Source: Lentisphaerae bacterium ADurb.Bin242 (GTDB lineage: Bacteria > Verrucomicrobiota > Lentisphaeria > Victivallales > UBA1829). Taken from it: a DNA stretch of 50,333 bases. Below are positions 31,574-39,864 of this stretch, one piece after another. The translations under genes were made by a program, and so were the position numbers. The notes beneath the pieces are model-generated. The model made no database searches and was not told where the DNA came from. It saw only the letters and a list, made by a program, of their open reading frames with translations. Position 1 is the stretch's first letter; every line of letters starts with the position of its first letter. The stretch is taken from the NCBI GenBank assembly GCA_002069785.1, contig MWCA01000038.1, positions 1 through 50,333 of the forward strand. The letters are read 5' to 3'.

Positions 31574-33826
31574 ATGAAAAAACCTTTCTTCCTGTTGTTC
31601 GCGCTTCTGGCGTCCGTCCTTCCGCCGCTCCATGCCGGCGGCTTGATCCGGCAGATCGTCGTCCATTGCCCCGACCAGGACCAGCGGGAAGCGAATGACC
31701 CCAAGCCGATCTATGGCGACCGGGTATTCGGGCAGACGTTCATTCCTTCCTGCGACAAGATCAGTTTCCTGCGCGTGGCCGCCGCCGGGACCGGTCTTTC
31801 CGCCAATCCCGGACTGGAACTTCGCCTCTGGCAGTGTGCGGAAAATTACCGGAATACCCGCGCCGCCTTGCCGCTCGCCACGGTCCGGACCGAATCGCCG
31901 ATCGGGTGGGCTCGTTCGCTCTACTTCCCGATGGAGGCGGCATTGTCCCCCGAAATACCTTACTACTGGGAGCTGGCGGCCCCGGCCGCCCCAACGCCCC
32001 AGACGGCCAACTGGAGGCTCTGGTACCAATATGGCAACAGCCGCTATGAACGGGGGGCGTTTGCCGTCAACGGCGCCCGCAGCGGGAGTTGCGATGCCCA
32101 TTTCACCACCTACTATCCTGTAACGCTGACCGATCGGGCCGCGTTGGCCGGGTTCCCCGAAATCGTGGAGGTCGAATTTACGGCGCCGGTGGCTCCCCGG
32201 GCGGTCAAGGTCAATCTCTCCCCGGCAGCGGCCGGCGGCAAATCGTTTTCGTTCTGGCGGGATGCCCGTCGCCTGGCGGTATTGTTCGAGCCGGTCAAGG
32301 AAGCGACAGAAGGCGCCGTGACCGTTCAAATCGCGCCGTCCGGCCAAACGTCGGAAGGTGTAAAAATGAATTTCCGGGTAATCCGTCCGGCCGGGATGCC
32401 TGCCGTCGCTCCCCCGGCGGCCGCGCCGGTTCCGGACCTGACGCCCTCTCCGCTGAACGAAGCCGATTCGGTCCGCCACCTGAAAGGGATAGTCCGGGTT
32501 ACGGCTTCCGAGGCGAAAATGGTCGACGGCAAAGCCGAATTCCAGCTGGAGGTCCGCGCGGAACCGATTGTGGGAATGCAGACCCCATGGAAGGAAGTCA
32601 GCCTTGCCACCCTGGCAAAATTCCGCTCCAACGGCATTAACGCGGTGACACTGGCGCTCCCGGCCGCCGATGATAAGGCCGAGGTCTATTCGCAGGCGAA
32701 AAATGCTCTGGAACTGCTGCATCGGTACGGTTTTCCGGTCTACTGGCTGATGCCGCCGACTCCCGCCGGTTACGATAAAACGATCGTGGACGCCGCCGGC
32801 GACGCCCGTTCCATGGCGTGGAACGGCAAGCGTCTCAAGGACTATTGCTATAACCATCCGCAGGTGCGGAAGGCTTTTATCGCTAATCTGGAACCATATC
32901 TTCGCCGCCTGAAAGCGGATGGACAATGGCTTGACGGCATCATTCTCAATGAACCGTCCCGCCGCTGGGGGGAGTTCTGCTACTGCCCGCATTGCCAGCA
33001 ACTTTTCACTGCCGAATACAAGATTCCGATGCCGCAGCCGCTTCGCATGGATGCCGGGCAGACGGCGATCCCGGTAGAATGGCCGTCCGGCATTCCCAAG
33101 GCCAATTACCGCAAGCCGGAAGATACCGCCGCCTGGAAGCAGATGAGCGATTTTTACTGCCGCCCGCTGACGGTCCGCATCGATGACATCTTCCGGATTT
33201 GCCGGGCCGCGTTTCCGGCTGTTTCCTGTCAGGTTACCACGATCGACGACATCGCCCCCTTCTACGGCCTTGATTTCTTCGGCAGCATCATGAAACTGAA
33301 AGACTTGGACGGGATTCAGGTGGCGGTCTACTGGGCGGCGGTAGGGGCGCGTTCGCCTCTTGCCGCCGGCAGCGAACCTCTCGCCGGGAAATTCATCAAA
33401 AACGCTCATGACCGGAAGCTTACCTGTTATTATTGGCTGCAAGGCTATGATGCGGGCGACAACTCCCAGCCGCTGAAACCGGGCGAAATCAAGGTGGCGG
33501 TCAAAGCCGCTTTCGAACGGAACGTGGACGGCATCCTGATCTGGAGTTACCTCAATCCCATTCTCGGCCCCTGGAACAAGCCGTACGGCTGGCCGGAATA
33601 TTTCCGGGATTTCAAAGCCGGTATAACGCCGCAGCTCGAACGGTCGGCCGCAACGGAGAAGGTTGTTCTGCGTCCCGGCGAAAAACAGACTCTTACGTGG
33701 CGTTCCGGCGACAACGGCCGCGTCATTTTCCGGATCGAAGCCGCATGGCCGGGTTCGGGAACGGCCGCGGTGACCGGATTTGCCGACGGGTATCGCTGCG
33801 GCCGAACCACGATCAATTTAAAATAA
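31574..33826 (+). CDS. Secreted TIM-barrel protein with N-terminal beta-domain and CxxC insert
   Basis: A 750-residue exported protein (signal peptide MKKPFFLLFALLASVLPPLHA). Residues 25-270 form the beta-domain shared with the preceding protein. A proline/alanine-rich linker follows (273-295). Residues 300-680 look like a TIM barrel: TLAKFRSNGINAVTLALP, YGFPVYWLMPPT, a likely catalytic acid in GIILNEP (E460), and a cysteine cluster C469/C471/C474 (FCYCPHCQQLF) directly after it, as in the protein at 21578. GILIWSYLNPILGPWNKPYGWPEY lies near the barrel end. The last 60 residues form a small beta domain. The family is not recognised; a glycan hydrolase is likely. The start follows the previous stop by 4 bases. 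Confidence 0.7.
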   Translation: MKKPFFLLFALLASVLPPLHAGGLIRQIVVHCPDQDQREANDPKPIYGDRVFGQTFIPSCDKISFLRVAAAGTGLSANPGLELRLWQCAENYRNTRAALPLATVRTESPIGWARSLYFPMEAALSPEIPYYWELAAPAAPTPQTANWRLWYQYGNSRYERGAFAVNGARSGSCDAHFTTYYPVTLTDRAALAGFPEIVEVEFTAPVAPRAVKVNLSPAAAGGKSFSFWRDARRLAVLFEPVKEATEGAVTVQIAPSGQTSEGVKMNFRVIRPAGMPAVAPPAAAPVPDLTPSPLNEADSVRHLKGIVRVTASEAKMVDGKAEFQLEVRAEPIVGMQTPWKEVSLATLAKFRSNGINAVTLALPAADDKAEVYSQAKNALELLHRYGFPVYWLMPPTPAGYDKTIVDAAGDARSMAWNGKRLKDYCYNHPQVRKAFIANLEPYLRRLKADGQWLDGIILNEPSRRWGEFCYCPHCQQLFTAEYKIPMPQPLRMDAGQTAIPVEWPSGIPKANYRKPEDTAAWKQMSDFYCRPLTVRIDDIFRICRAAFPAVSCQVTTIDDIAPFYGLDFFGSIMKLKDLDGIQVAVYWAAVGARSPLAAGSEPLAGKFIKNAHDRKLTCYYWLQGYDAGDNSQPLKPGEIKVAVKAAFERNVDGILIWSYLNPILGPWNKPYGWPEYFRDFKAGITPQLERSAATEKVVLRPGEKQTLTWRSGDNGRVIFRIEAAWPGSGTAAVTGFADGYRCGRTTINLK

Positions 33827-33843
33827 TAGAATAAGGTGGAAAA

Positions 33844-35967
33844 ATGACCCGATTCCTGCTGTTTTCCTTCTGTTTCCTTCCGTTCCTGGCCGTAGCGGAC
33901 AGTGGTTCCTATATCACGCCGGATGACCGTTTTACTCCTCATTGCCTGGAGATATGCCGTACCGGCGGCATCAAAAACGCCTATATGCACTTTTCGTTTG
34001 TAAAAAAAGGCAAGGCGGCGATGTATCAGCAGGCGGGACTCCGGGTTTACTCCGGCTGGTTCCCCTACGGCAAACTCTGGCAGCTGCCCCCGGACGAACA
34101 AAAGGCCGCCGTAAAGAAATGGGTTTCGGAGAATATCGGCGACGACCGTCTTCCGGACATCGCCGGTTTCGAGATCGACGAACCCCTTCTCGGCTATGGC
34201 GATTGGAACCGGGAAGTCCTGTCCGATCTCGAAACAAATCAGTCCTTGCAGCAACTGTTCCGGGAAAAGTTCAACCGCCCGCTGCCCGTCGCGCGACAGG
34301 GCGCGACTGCCGCCGACTGGCGCAACGTGATGGTTCTCCGGCAGTCGCACTACTGGGACCGCCTAGCAACGCTGGCTGCCACGCTGAAAACGCTTTATCC
34401 CGACAAAGCAGTGCGCGTCACGCTGAGCCCGTGCGGGTATGAGTCGGGAGCTTCCGTCGGGTTTGACGGCAATCTGCTGCCCGCCCGTCTGCCGACCGAC
34501 GTGCCGGTCATGCTCGATCCCTATTTTCAGGCTTTCCGGCGTCCGCTCCAGTGGTCCGGCATGATGCTGCGCAAGTTCAAGGTGATGATCCCCGACCGCA
34601 GCTTCACCGGGATCATTCAGTACTACGACGCGATGAAGGATTCCGGCTGGCCTTACGAAGGCTATGTGAATTTGCAGCCGGACGATGTCGACCGGCAGGT
34701 GTTCGAATTCCTGATGCACGGCGCAAACGACATTACTCTCTTCCTCCTGGACCGGCGTATCTTTACCGGCAAACCGGAGTACGAAAAACACCTCGGCGAT
34801 GCCCTGCGTTTTGCCGCGGCAAGCAAAGAATACTGGCCCCGCACCGCGCCATCGGCGCAAGTCGGCATCTATTTCTCTGAAAATACCTTTCGCATGCATG
34901 ATCTTTGGGGACCGTGGAGCCGCATGACCGGCGCCTACGGCGCTTCGTTCCAGACCGAATGGGTCTATTACTCCCTGTCGCAGCTTCACATTCCGGCCAA
35001 CCTGATTTCCATTCCTTTTTCGCTGAAAGATTCGGAAAAAGAACTGCTTGAAAAGCTGAACTGCTATGCGGCGGTGATTCTTCCCGAAGTCAAGTGCATG
35101 AGCCCGGCCGAGGCGGCGGCATTCACCCGTTACGTGGAAAACGGAGGGCATCTGATCGTGACCGGCGAAACCTCGTTTTTCAATGAGAACGGCGAGCCCC
35201 TGCCGCAGCCGAGCCTTGCCGCCCTGCTGGGGGTGAACGGGGTGGAAAAAGGCGACGGCAAAAGCCTCATTTTCCGGCCGCATCGTCTGTTGCCCGGCAA
35301 GAAGGGGTTCACGCTTCCCTGCGACGGCAATGCCGTCCCCCTGTTCCGCGAACAGGCGGCTCGCCATCCGCAATGGCTGAAAGAAAAATGCGTGGAAAAG
35401 AAGTCTTCGGTGTATGACCTCAAATTCGAGGCTAAACTTCCGGCTCCGGCCGCGCTGAAGCTGACGCCCACGACGACGGCGGAAGTCCTTGCCGTCTATC
35501 CGGACCAGCGCGCGGCGGCGTTAGTGACCCGCCGGGGACGCGGCGAATGTATCTATATCGCTCCTTCGGACCTGCTTCTGTTCAAAGGCAAAGTGGAAAA
35601 TTCTCTGGAAACCACTCCCGGCGCCGCTGGCCAGCTGGAACTGCTGGATAAACTGGTCACGTCCTGTCTGGGGAAAAAATGGTTTGAGGTGAAAGGCGCC
35701 GAAACGGTTGAAGCCGCCTGCCGGAAAAGCGGCAATGCCGATGCTGAATATATCTATCTGCTCAATCATGCCGCCGTACCGGCCGAGAATGTTTCTCTGA
35801 AAATCAACCGGCCTCCCGCTGACATCAAAGCAGTAACGCTGCTGGATCAGGCGTCCGGCCGCGAAACTGCCGGGGTTTGCGTTCCCGCGGGGAATGAGTC
35901 GGTAACGTTGGCATTGCCCGCTTTCCGTTACGGCCTGATTGTCAAAATCGCCTTGGCAAAACCATAG
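33844..35967 (+). CDS. Secreted hydrolase-like protein with GATase-like (GH42-type) domain
   Basis: A 707-residue exported protein; the signal peptide is MTRFLLFSFCFLPFLAVA. Residues 25-330 look like a TIM barrel (AGLRVYSGWFPYGK; IAGFEIDEPLLGYGDW, with the acidic pair in EIDEP as possible catalytic residues; MLDPYFQAFRRP; ITLFLLDRR). Residues 340-480 resemble the beta-galactosidase trimerisation/glutamine-amidotransferase fold (QVGIYFSENTF; CYAAVILPEVKCMSPAEAAAFTRYVENGGHLIVTGETS). A C-terminal beta-sandwich follows. The architecture is GH42-like, but I cannot assign a family. It is the last gene of the operon starting at 28938; AAGGTGGAAAA precedes the ATG. Confidence 0.7.
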   Translation: MTRFLLFSFCFLPFLAVADSGSYITPDDRFTPHCLEICRTGGIKNAYMHFSFVKKGKAAMYQQAGLRVYSGWFPYGKLWQLPPDEQKAAVKKWVSENIGDDRLPDIAGFEIDEPLLGYGDWNREVLSDLETNQSLQQLFREKFNRPLPVARQGATAADWRNVMVLRQSHYWDRLATLAATLKTLYPDKAVRVTLSPCGYESGASVGFDGNLLPARLPTDVPVMLDPYFQAFRRPLQWSGMMLRKFKVMIPDRSFTGIIQYYDAMKDSGWPYEGYVNLQPDDVDRQVFEFLMHGANDITLFLLDRRIFTGKPEYEKHLGDALRFAAASKEYWPRTAPSAQVGIYFSENTFRMHDLWGPWSRMTGAYGASFQTEWVYYSLSQLHIPANLISIPFSLKDSEKELLEKLNCYAAVILPEVKCMSPAEAAAFTRYVENGGHLIVTGETSFFNENGEPLPQPSLAALLGVNGVEKGDGKSLIFRPHRLLPGKKGFTLPCDGNAVPLFREQAARHPQWLKEKCVEKKSSVYDLKFEAKLPAPAALKLTPTTTAEVLAVYPDQRAAALVTRRGRGECIYIAPSDLLLFKGKVENSLETTPGAAGQLELLDKLVTSCLGKKWFEVKGAETVEAACRKSGNADAEYIYLLNHAAVPAENVSLKINRPPADIKAVTLLDQASGRETAGVCVPAGNESVTLALPAFRYGLIVKIALAKP

Positions 35968-36400
35968 ACTGTTCCCAGAAGATGTTTCCATGAAATTGCC
36001 ATTATGAAGGAGGAAAATCGTGCGTTGCCGGATCCAACCGGCACGGTGTTTCTCCCCGTACACGGCAAGCTCGGATCGAAGAAACTTTCCAACGTCCGCG
36101 CCGTACCGTGCCGCAAGCTTGAAGGCTGCCAGACCTCCTCCATTCGCAATAGTCTCAAGTGCAATGCCGAATCCGGGATCATTCACCGGAACAACAGGGT
36201 CGTTTTCAAAAACCTTTCCGTGAAGGGAGCGCCTGGCAGGGCTTTGACGGGAAGTATATAAGCCGGGTATTATGCCGGATAACCTCGCATCGGGGACAGT
36301 CTGCCCGGGTGCGGAAAAAATTTATTATTCTGCCCCCATGGAATTCTTTTTCAGTTGTTAAAAAAATGGACGTTTTATATTATTTTTTGCAAAAGTCCGG
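35968..36400. other. Long intergenic region with a possible gene fragment
   Basis: Between the hydrolase operon and the transglutaminase operon, more than 400 bases lack an intact gene. On the plus strand the frame from 36004 to 36261 (85 codons) has codon use typical of this genome and a readable protein (GTVFLPVHGKLGSKKLSNVR; NNRVVFKNLSVKGAPG), but no ribosome site and no family I know, so it may be a decayed fragment. A strong AAGGAGG at 36007 has only a poor-quality frame behind it. No clear terminator is seen. From 36340 the sequence becomes AT-rich, leading into a promoter. Confidence 0.4.
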
Positions 36401-36428
36401 TTGCATTTTTTGAAAAAAAACTTACATT
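36401..36428 (+). promoter_or_regulatory. Candidate promoter of the transglutaminase-MoxR cluster
   Basis: -35 TTGCAT (36401-36406), 16-base spacer rich in A, -10 TACATT (36423-36428), about 60 bases before the ATG at 36492, in a strongly AT-rich stretch. Confidence 0.45.
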
Positions 36429-36491
36429 GCTGTAAATATGTCGTTACAAAACGGACCATATCCATATCTCGGATACGAAAGAAAGGGGAAA

Positions 36492-38879
36492 ATGAAGGGG
36501 GGATTCATTCTTTCATGGCTGATTTTCCTGGCGGTTCCATCCCTGTATGCCGAACAGTCCGCTCTGTTGATCCCTCTGCGGGGCGGCGCGGCGGAACTGG
36601 AACGGGAAATTCAGCAGAACTGCCGCGAACTGGAACGCCTGCTGGTCGCGGAAAAGGTTCCTGTATTCACGGAATCCACCGCCTCCGGAATCACCCGTTT
36701 CCTGCGTGATTTTGCCGAAAAATCCACCGAAGCCGACGAGCTTTCCGTTTACCTCTTCGGGCATGTGTCGGCCGGGACAAAACGCGTTTCTCTGTCCACG
36801 CGGGAAGGACGCCTGAGCGGAACGGCTTTTGCGGAAGCGGTCCTGGGCGGCAAGGCGAAAAAAAACATCTATCTTTTCTGTACGCAAAGCGCGCCTCTTT
36901 TTGAATTGTTCGCGTCCGGAAATGTCCGGGTGCTGAGCGCGGCGGATGATCCCGGACAGCTCAACCCGCCGCGGTACGGCGCCTTCTTCATCGCCGCGAA
37001 AAAAGAACTGGGGCCGAAAGCCTCCTTCGAGCAACTGGCCGGGCGCGCCGGAGAACTCACCGCCGCGTTTTATCAATCCAGCCGGCTGGCGGCATCCGAA
37101 AATGCACAGATGTTCCTCGACGGAAAGCGCTTCTCCTATCCGTTCGACGGCAGGAAGACGGCGTCCGTTGCCGTCCATGAACCCGGGAATGAGGATCTCA
37201 CCGTCTCGGAACTCCGCAAGATGCTCTCGAAAAAATGGAAGATCCAGCCCTGTTCCGAAGTCCAGAAAAAACAGCTTACGGAAGCCCGCGCGGCGGCAAA
37301 ACCGTATTCCGACTATCCGTATGTCGCTACCAGCCGGAGTCTCCGCTTGACTTTGAACCCGGACCGGTCCGCCCTCGCGGAATGCCGGGAAACCTGTTAT
37401 CTGAACGAATCCCGGAATTTTCTGAACAGCTTCGGCCGGGTTTCCGCCCAGATTCTTTTCCCGGACAATACGTTTACAGACATGGAGGCCGCCCCCGGCG
37501 AACTTCCGCTGATTCCGGGTTCGCTGATCACGGTGCAGACGACCATCGTCCTGCCGCCGCCTTCGCATCTGCCGGAGTTCCACTTCGAGTGGCCGCTCCA
37601 ACTTCCGGTTCCGGTTCTCAACACGGAAATCGCGCTGGTACAGGACGCCTCGGCAAAAGTGCATACAGGCATCCTTCCGCAAAAGACGGGAAAAGAACAA
37701 CTGCTGAAAAACGGCCTGAAAATCGGGTTCCTGCCGGCGTTTTCGCTTCTCCCCGATGAAGTCGCCCGGCCCGCGCGATGGGTGGCGACCACGCTCCGCG
37801 GCTGGGAGGACTTCCACCGCTGGACTACGCGCATGAGCGACCGCGCCCTCGAACTTTCGCCCGAATCCAGGCAGTTTCTCGAACGTCTTGTCAAGGATGC
37901 GCCCACGCAAAGCGCCAAGGTCAAGACGGTCTATGACTATCTCAATTCCCTGCGCTATTCCACGGTCCCCGTCGGCGCGGCGGCCTTTCGCCCGCAGAAG
38001 ATCGATCAAGTGATCTTCCAGGCCTCCGGCGACTGCAAGGACAAGGCCACCGCGCTGGCCGCGTTCTGCAAGGAACTGGACGTTCCCGCCTGGCGGGTCC
38101 TTCTCAAACGGGGCGGCACGGTCGAGCCGGACTTCCCCGCATGGCAGTTCAACCACATGATGGTCTATATTCCGGAACTGGAAGGATTTCCGGATGGCCT
38201 CTGGCTCGACCCGACCGACGGAGCCACGGAATTCGGCGACCTCCCGCCCGGGGACGCCGGATCGCTCGGGTTTGTTCTGAAAGACCATTCGTTCGAGTTC
38301 CGAAAGGTCGTCCTTTCCGGAAAAATCAAAAACTCCGCCCAGACCGAAATCGAACTGGACAAAGACCCCGCCGGGAAAAATCTTCATGCGAAAATCGTGA
38401 CGAAGCGCACCGGTTTCGCGCAATACCTTTTCCTTCAAAAACAGAAGAAATCATTCCCCGGACAGAAACGGTACGCCGCGGAAAAAGAACTGGCACGGAT
38501 GCTGCCGGGATTCTCGCTGGAGTCCCTGGAACCGGACACGATGACCGCCTCCGGTCCGCTCCATTCCTCCGTGTCCGGGCTGAATCTTCTGCCGGCGGAC
38601 CTGAAATCGCTCTTCGTCTCCCGGGAACGGACGCGTCCGCTCCGGCTGTTCGACGGGCGGCCCGTCACCTTCACCACCCGTGCAAGCCGGAAAGACAAAC
38701 CGTTTCCAACCCGGAGTTTCGAGCGGGCTTGCGATGATTTCAGTTTGACCGTAAACGCCCGGGACAATCTCCTTGTCTGGCGCGCCGAGTTCCGGGGAGG
38801 TGATCTGAGTCCCGAAGCCTACCGGAAAATCCGCGCCATTCTGCTGGAAGCCGAAACCGCATTTTCAAATAAGGATTGA
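36492..38879 (+). CDS. Secreted transglutaminase-like protein with caspase-like N-terminal region
   Basis: 795 residues from the ATG at 36492 (AAAGGGGAAA before it); the signal peptide is MKGGFILSWLIFLAVPSLYA. Residues 22-230 look like a caspase/CHAT-type fold: a strand ending in a histidine (VYLFGHVSAG, H91) and the next strand ending in a cysteine (NIYLFCTQSA, C130), the spacing of a His-Cys dyad. Residues 275-430 resemble the DUF3857 domain that precedes transglutaminases. The transglutaminase core follows with the full triad: C515 in ASGDCKDKATAL, H555 in FNHMMVYIP, D573 in LDPTDG. The rest is a DUF3858-like tail. The caspase-like assignment is from pattern only. It heads a seven-gene cluster and the next gene starts 3 bases after its stop. 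Confidence 0.75.
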   Translation: MKGGFILSWLIFLAVPSLYAEQSALLIPLRGGAAELEREIQQNCRELERLLVAEKVPVFTESTASGITRFLRDFAEKSTEADELSVYLFGHVSAGTKRVSLSTREGRLSGTAFAEAVLGGKAKKNIYLFCTQSAPLFELFASGNVRVLSAADDPGQLNPPRYGAFFIAAKKELGPKASFEQLAGRAGELTAAFYQSSRLAASENAQMFLDGKRFSYPFDGRKTASVAVHEPGNEDLTVSELRKMLSKKWKIQPCSEVQKKQLTEARAAAKPYSDYPYVATSRSLRLTLNPDRSALAECRETCYLNESRNFLNSFGRVSAQILFPDNTFTDMEAAPGELPLIPGSLITVQTTIVLPPPSHLPEFHFEWPLQLPVPVLNTEIALVQDASAKVHTGILPQKTGKEQLLKNGLKIGFLPAFSLLPDEVARPARWVATTLRGWEDFHRWTTRMSDRALELSPESRQFLERLVKDAPTQSAKVKTVYDYLNSLRYSTVPVGAAAFRPQKIDQVIFQASGDCKDKATALAAFCKELDVPAWRVLLKRGGTVEPDFPAWQFNHMMVYIPELEGFPDGLWLDPTDGATEFGDLPPGDAGSLGFVLKDHSFEFRKVVLSGKIKNSAQTEIELDKDPAGKNLHAKIVTKRTGFAQYLFLQKQKKSFPGQKRYAAEKELARMLPGFSLESLEPDTMTASGPLHSSVSGLNLLPADLKSLFVSRERTRPLRLFDGRPVTFTTRASRKDKPFPTRSFERACDDFSLTVNARDNLLVWRAEFRGGDLSPEAYRKIRAILLEAETAFSNKD

Positions 38880-38882
38880 ATC

Positions 38883-39860
38883 ATGGAAGAAATGGTACAA
38901 ACGTTGAAAAGACTTCCGTCGAAAATGGAAGAACTCAAACAGGAACTCTCCCGAAGGATCTTCGGCCAGGAGGAGCTGATCGAAACCATGCTGGCCGCCA
39001 TTGTGGCGCGGGGACACTGTCTGCTGACCGGAGTCCCGGGGCTTGCCAAGACCCTGCTGGTGAGTTCCCTCGGAGAAACGGCAGAACTGAGTTTCAAGCG
39101 GATTCAATTCACGCCCGACATGATGCCGAGCGACATCACCGGAAGCGAAATCCTGGACTTCCGGCAGGACGGCGGAACCCGTGCGTTCCAGTTCATGAGG
39201 GGGCCGGTTTTTGCCAATCTGGTGCTGGCCGACGAGATCAACCGGACCCCGCCCAAAACCCAGTCGGCGCTTCTGGAAGCCATGCAGGAGCGAGTGGTGA
39301 CGGTGGCGGGAAAACGGTATGAACTGGAGGAACCCTTCTTCGTGCTTGCCACGCAAAACCCGATCGAACAGGAGGGCACCTATCCCCTGCCCGAGGCCCA
39401 GCTGGATCGTTTCATGTTCGCCCTGACTGTGAAATATCCGAAATTCGACGACGAGGTGCGGGTGATGCTCGAAACGACAAACGAATCCTGCGTGACGCTG
39501 AACAAGGTCATTTCGAAGGAAGAGCTCCTTGCGTTCCAGAACGCGGTGAGGGCCATCCCGCTGCCGCGGTCCGTGGCGGAACTCGCGGCGAAGATCGTCC
39601 GGGCGACGCGTCCCGAGGAACAGGAGGTGGCCGAAAAATACATCCGCTGGGGAGCAGGGCCGCGCGCATGCCAGTGCCTCGCGCTCGCCGGGAAAGTCTT
39701 TGCCGCGTTCGACGGCCGCTTCAACGTGGCCGACGGAGACATTCTCCGGGCGCTGCTGCCGGTGATGCGTCACCGCGTCATCCTCAATTATCGCGCCGAA
39801 GCAGAGAAAGTTACGCTCGAAAACATCCTTGGCGCGATCGTCAAGGCTTTCCGGAAATAA
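38883..39860 (+). CDS. MoxR-family AAA+ ATPase
   Basis: A 325-residue cytoplasmic ATPase. Walker A is GVPGLAKT (residues 50-57), Walker B is LVLADEIN (113-120), sensor 1 is FVLATQNPIEQEGTYPLPEAQLDRF, all diagnostic of MoxR proteins. The C-terminal lid domain is complete. MoxR ATPases act as chaperone-like factors that load metals or assemble VWA-domain proteins; several VWA-like proteins are encoded directly downstream, as is usual for this family. The gene starts 3 bases after the transglutaminase stop and ends 4 bases before the DUF58 gene. Confidence 0.93.
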   Translation: MEEMVQTLKRLPSKMEELKQELSRRIFGQEELIETMLAAIVARGHCLLTGVPGLAKTLLVSSLGETAELSFKRIQFTPDMMPSDITGSEILDFRQDGGTRAFQFMRGPVFANLVLADEINRTPPKTQSALLEAMQERVVTVAGKRYELEEPFFVLATQNPIEQEGTYPLPEAQLDRFMFALTVKYPKFDDEVRVMLETTNESCVTLNKVISKEELLAFQNAVRAIPLPRSVAELAAKIVRATRPEEQEVAEKYIRWGAGPRACQCLALAGKVFAAFDGRFNVADGDILRALLPVMRHRVILNYRAEAEKVTLENILGAIVKAFRK

Positions 39861-39864
39861 GGGG

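Noticed and set aside
31547..33442. A 631-codon minus-strand open frame opposite the 750-residue secreted protein
   Set aside because: No motif or ribosome site; Arg/Gly-rich antisense composition. The plus-strand protein has a signal peptide and a paralogous domain next door.
36020..36223. A GTG-started 67-codon frame behind a perfect AAGGAGG
   Set aside because: The translated sequence is Ser/Pro/Arg-rich and looks like an out-of-frame reading; the frame beginning at 36004 has more natural codon use. The ribosome site may be a leftover.
36513..38438. A 641-codon minus-strand open frame opposite the transglutaminase gene
   Set aside because: The composition is typical of an antisense frame and no domain is recognisable, while the plus strand has a full transglutaminase triad and a signal peptide.
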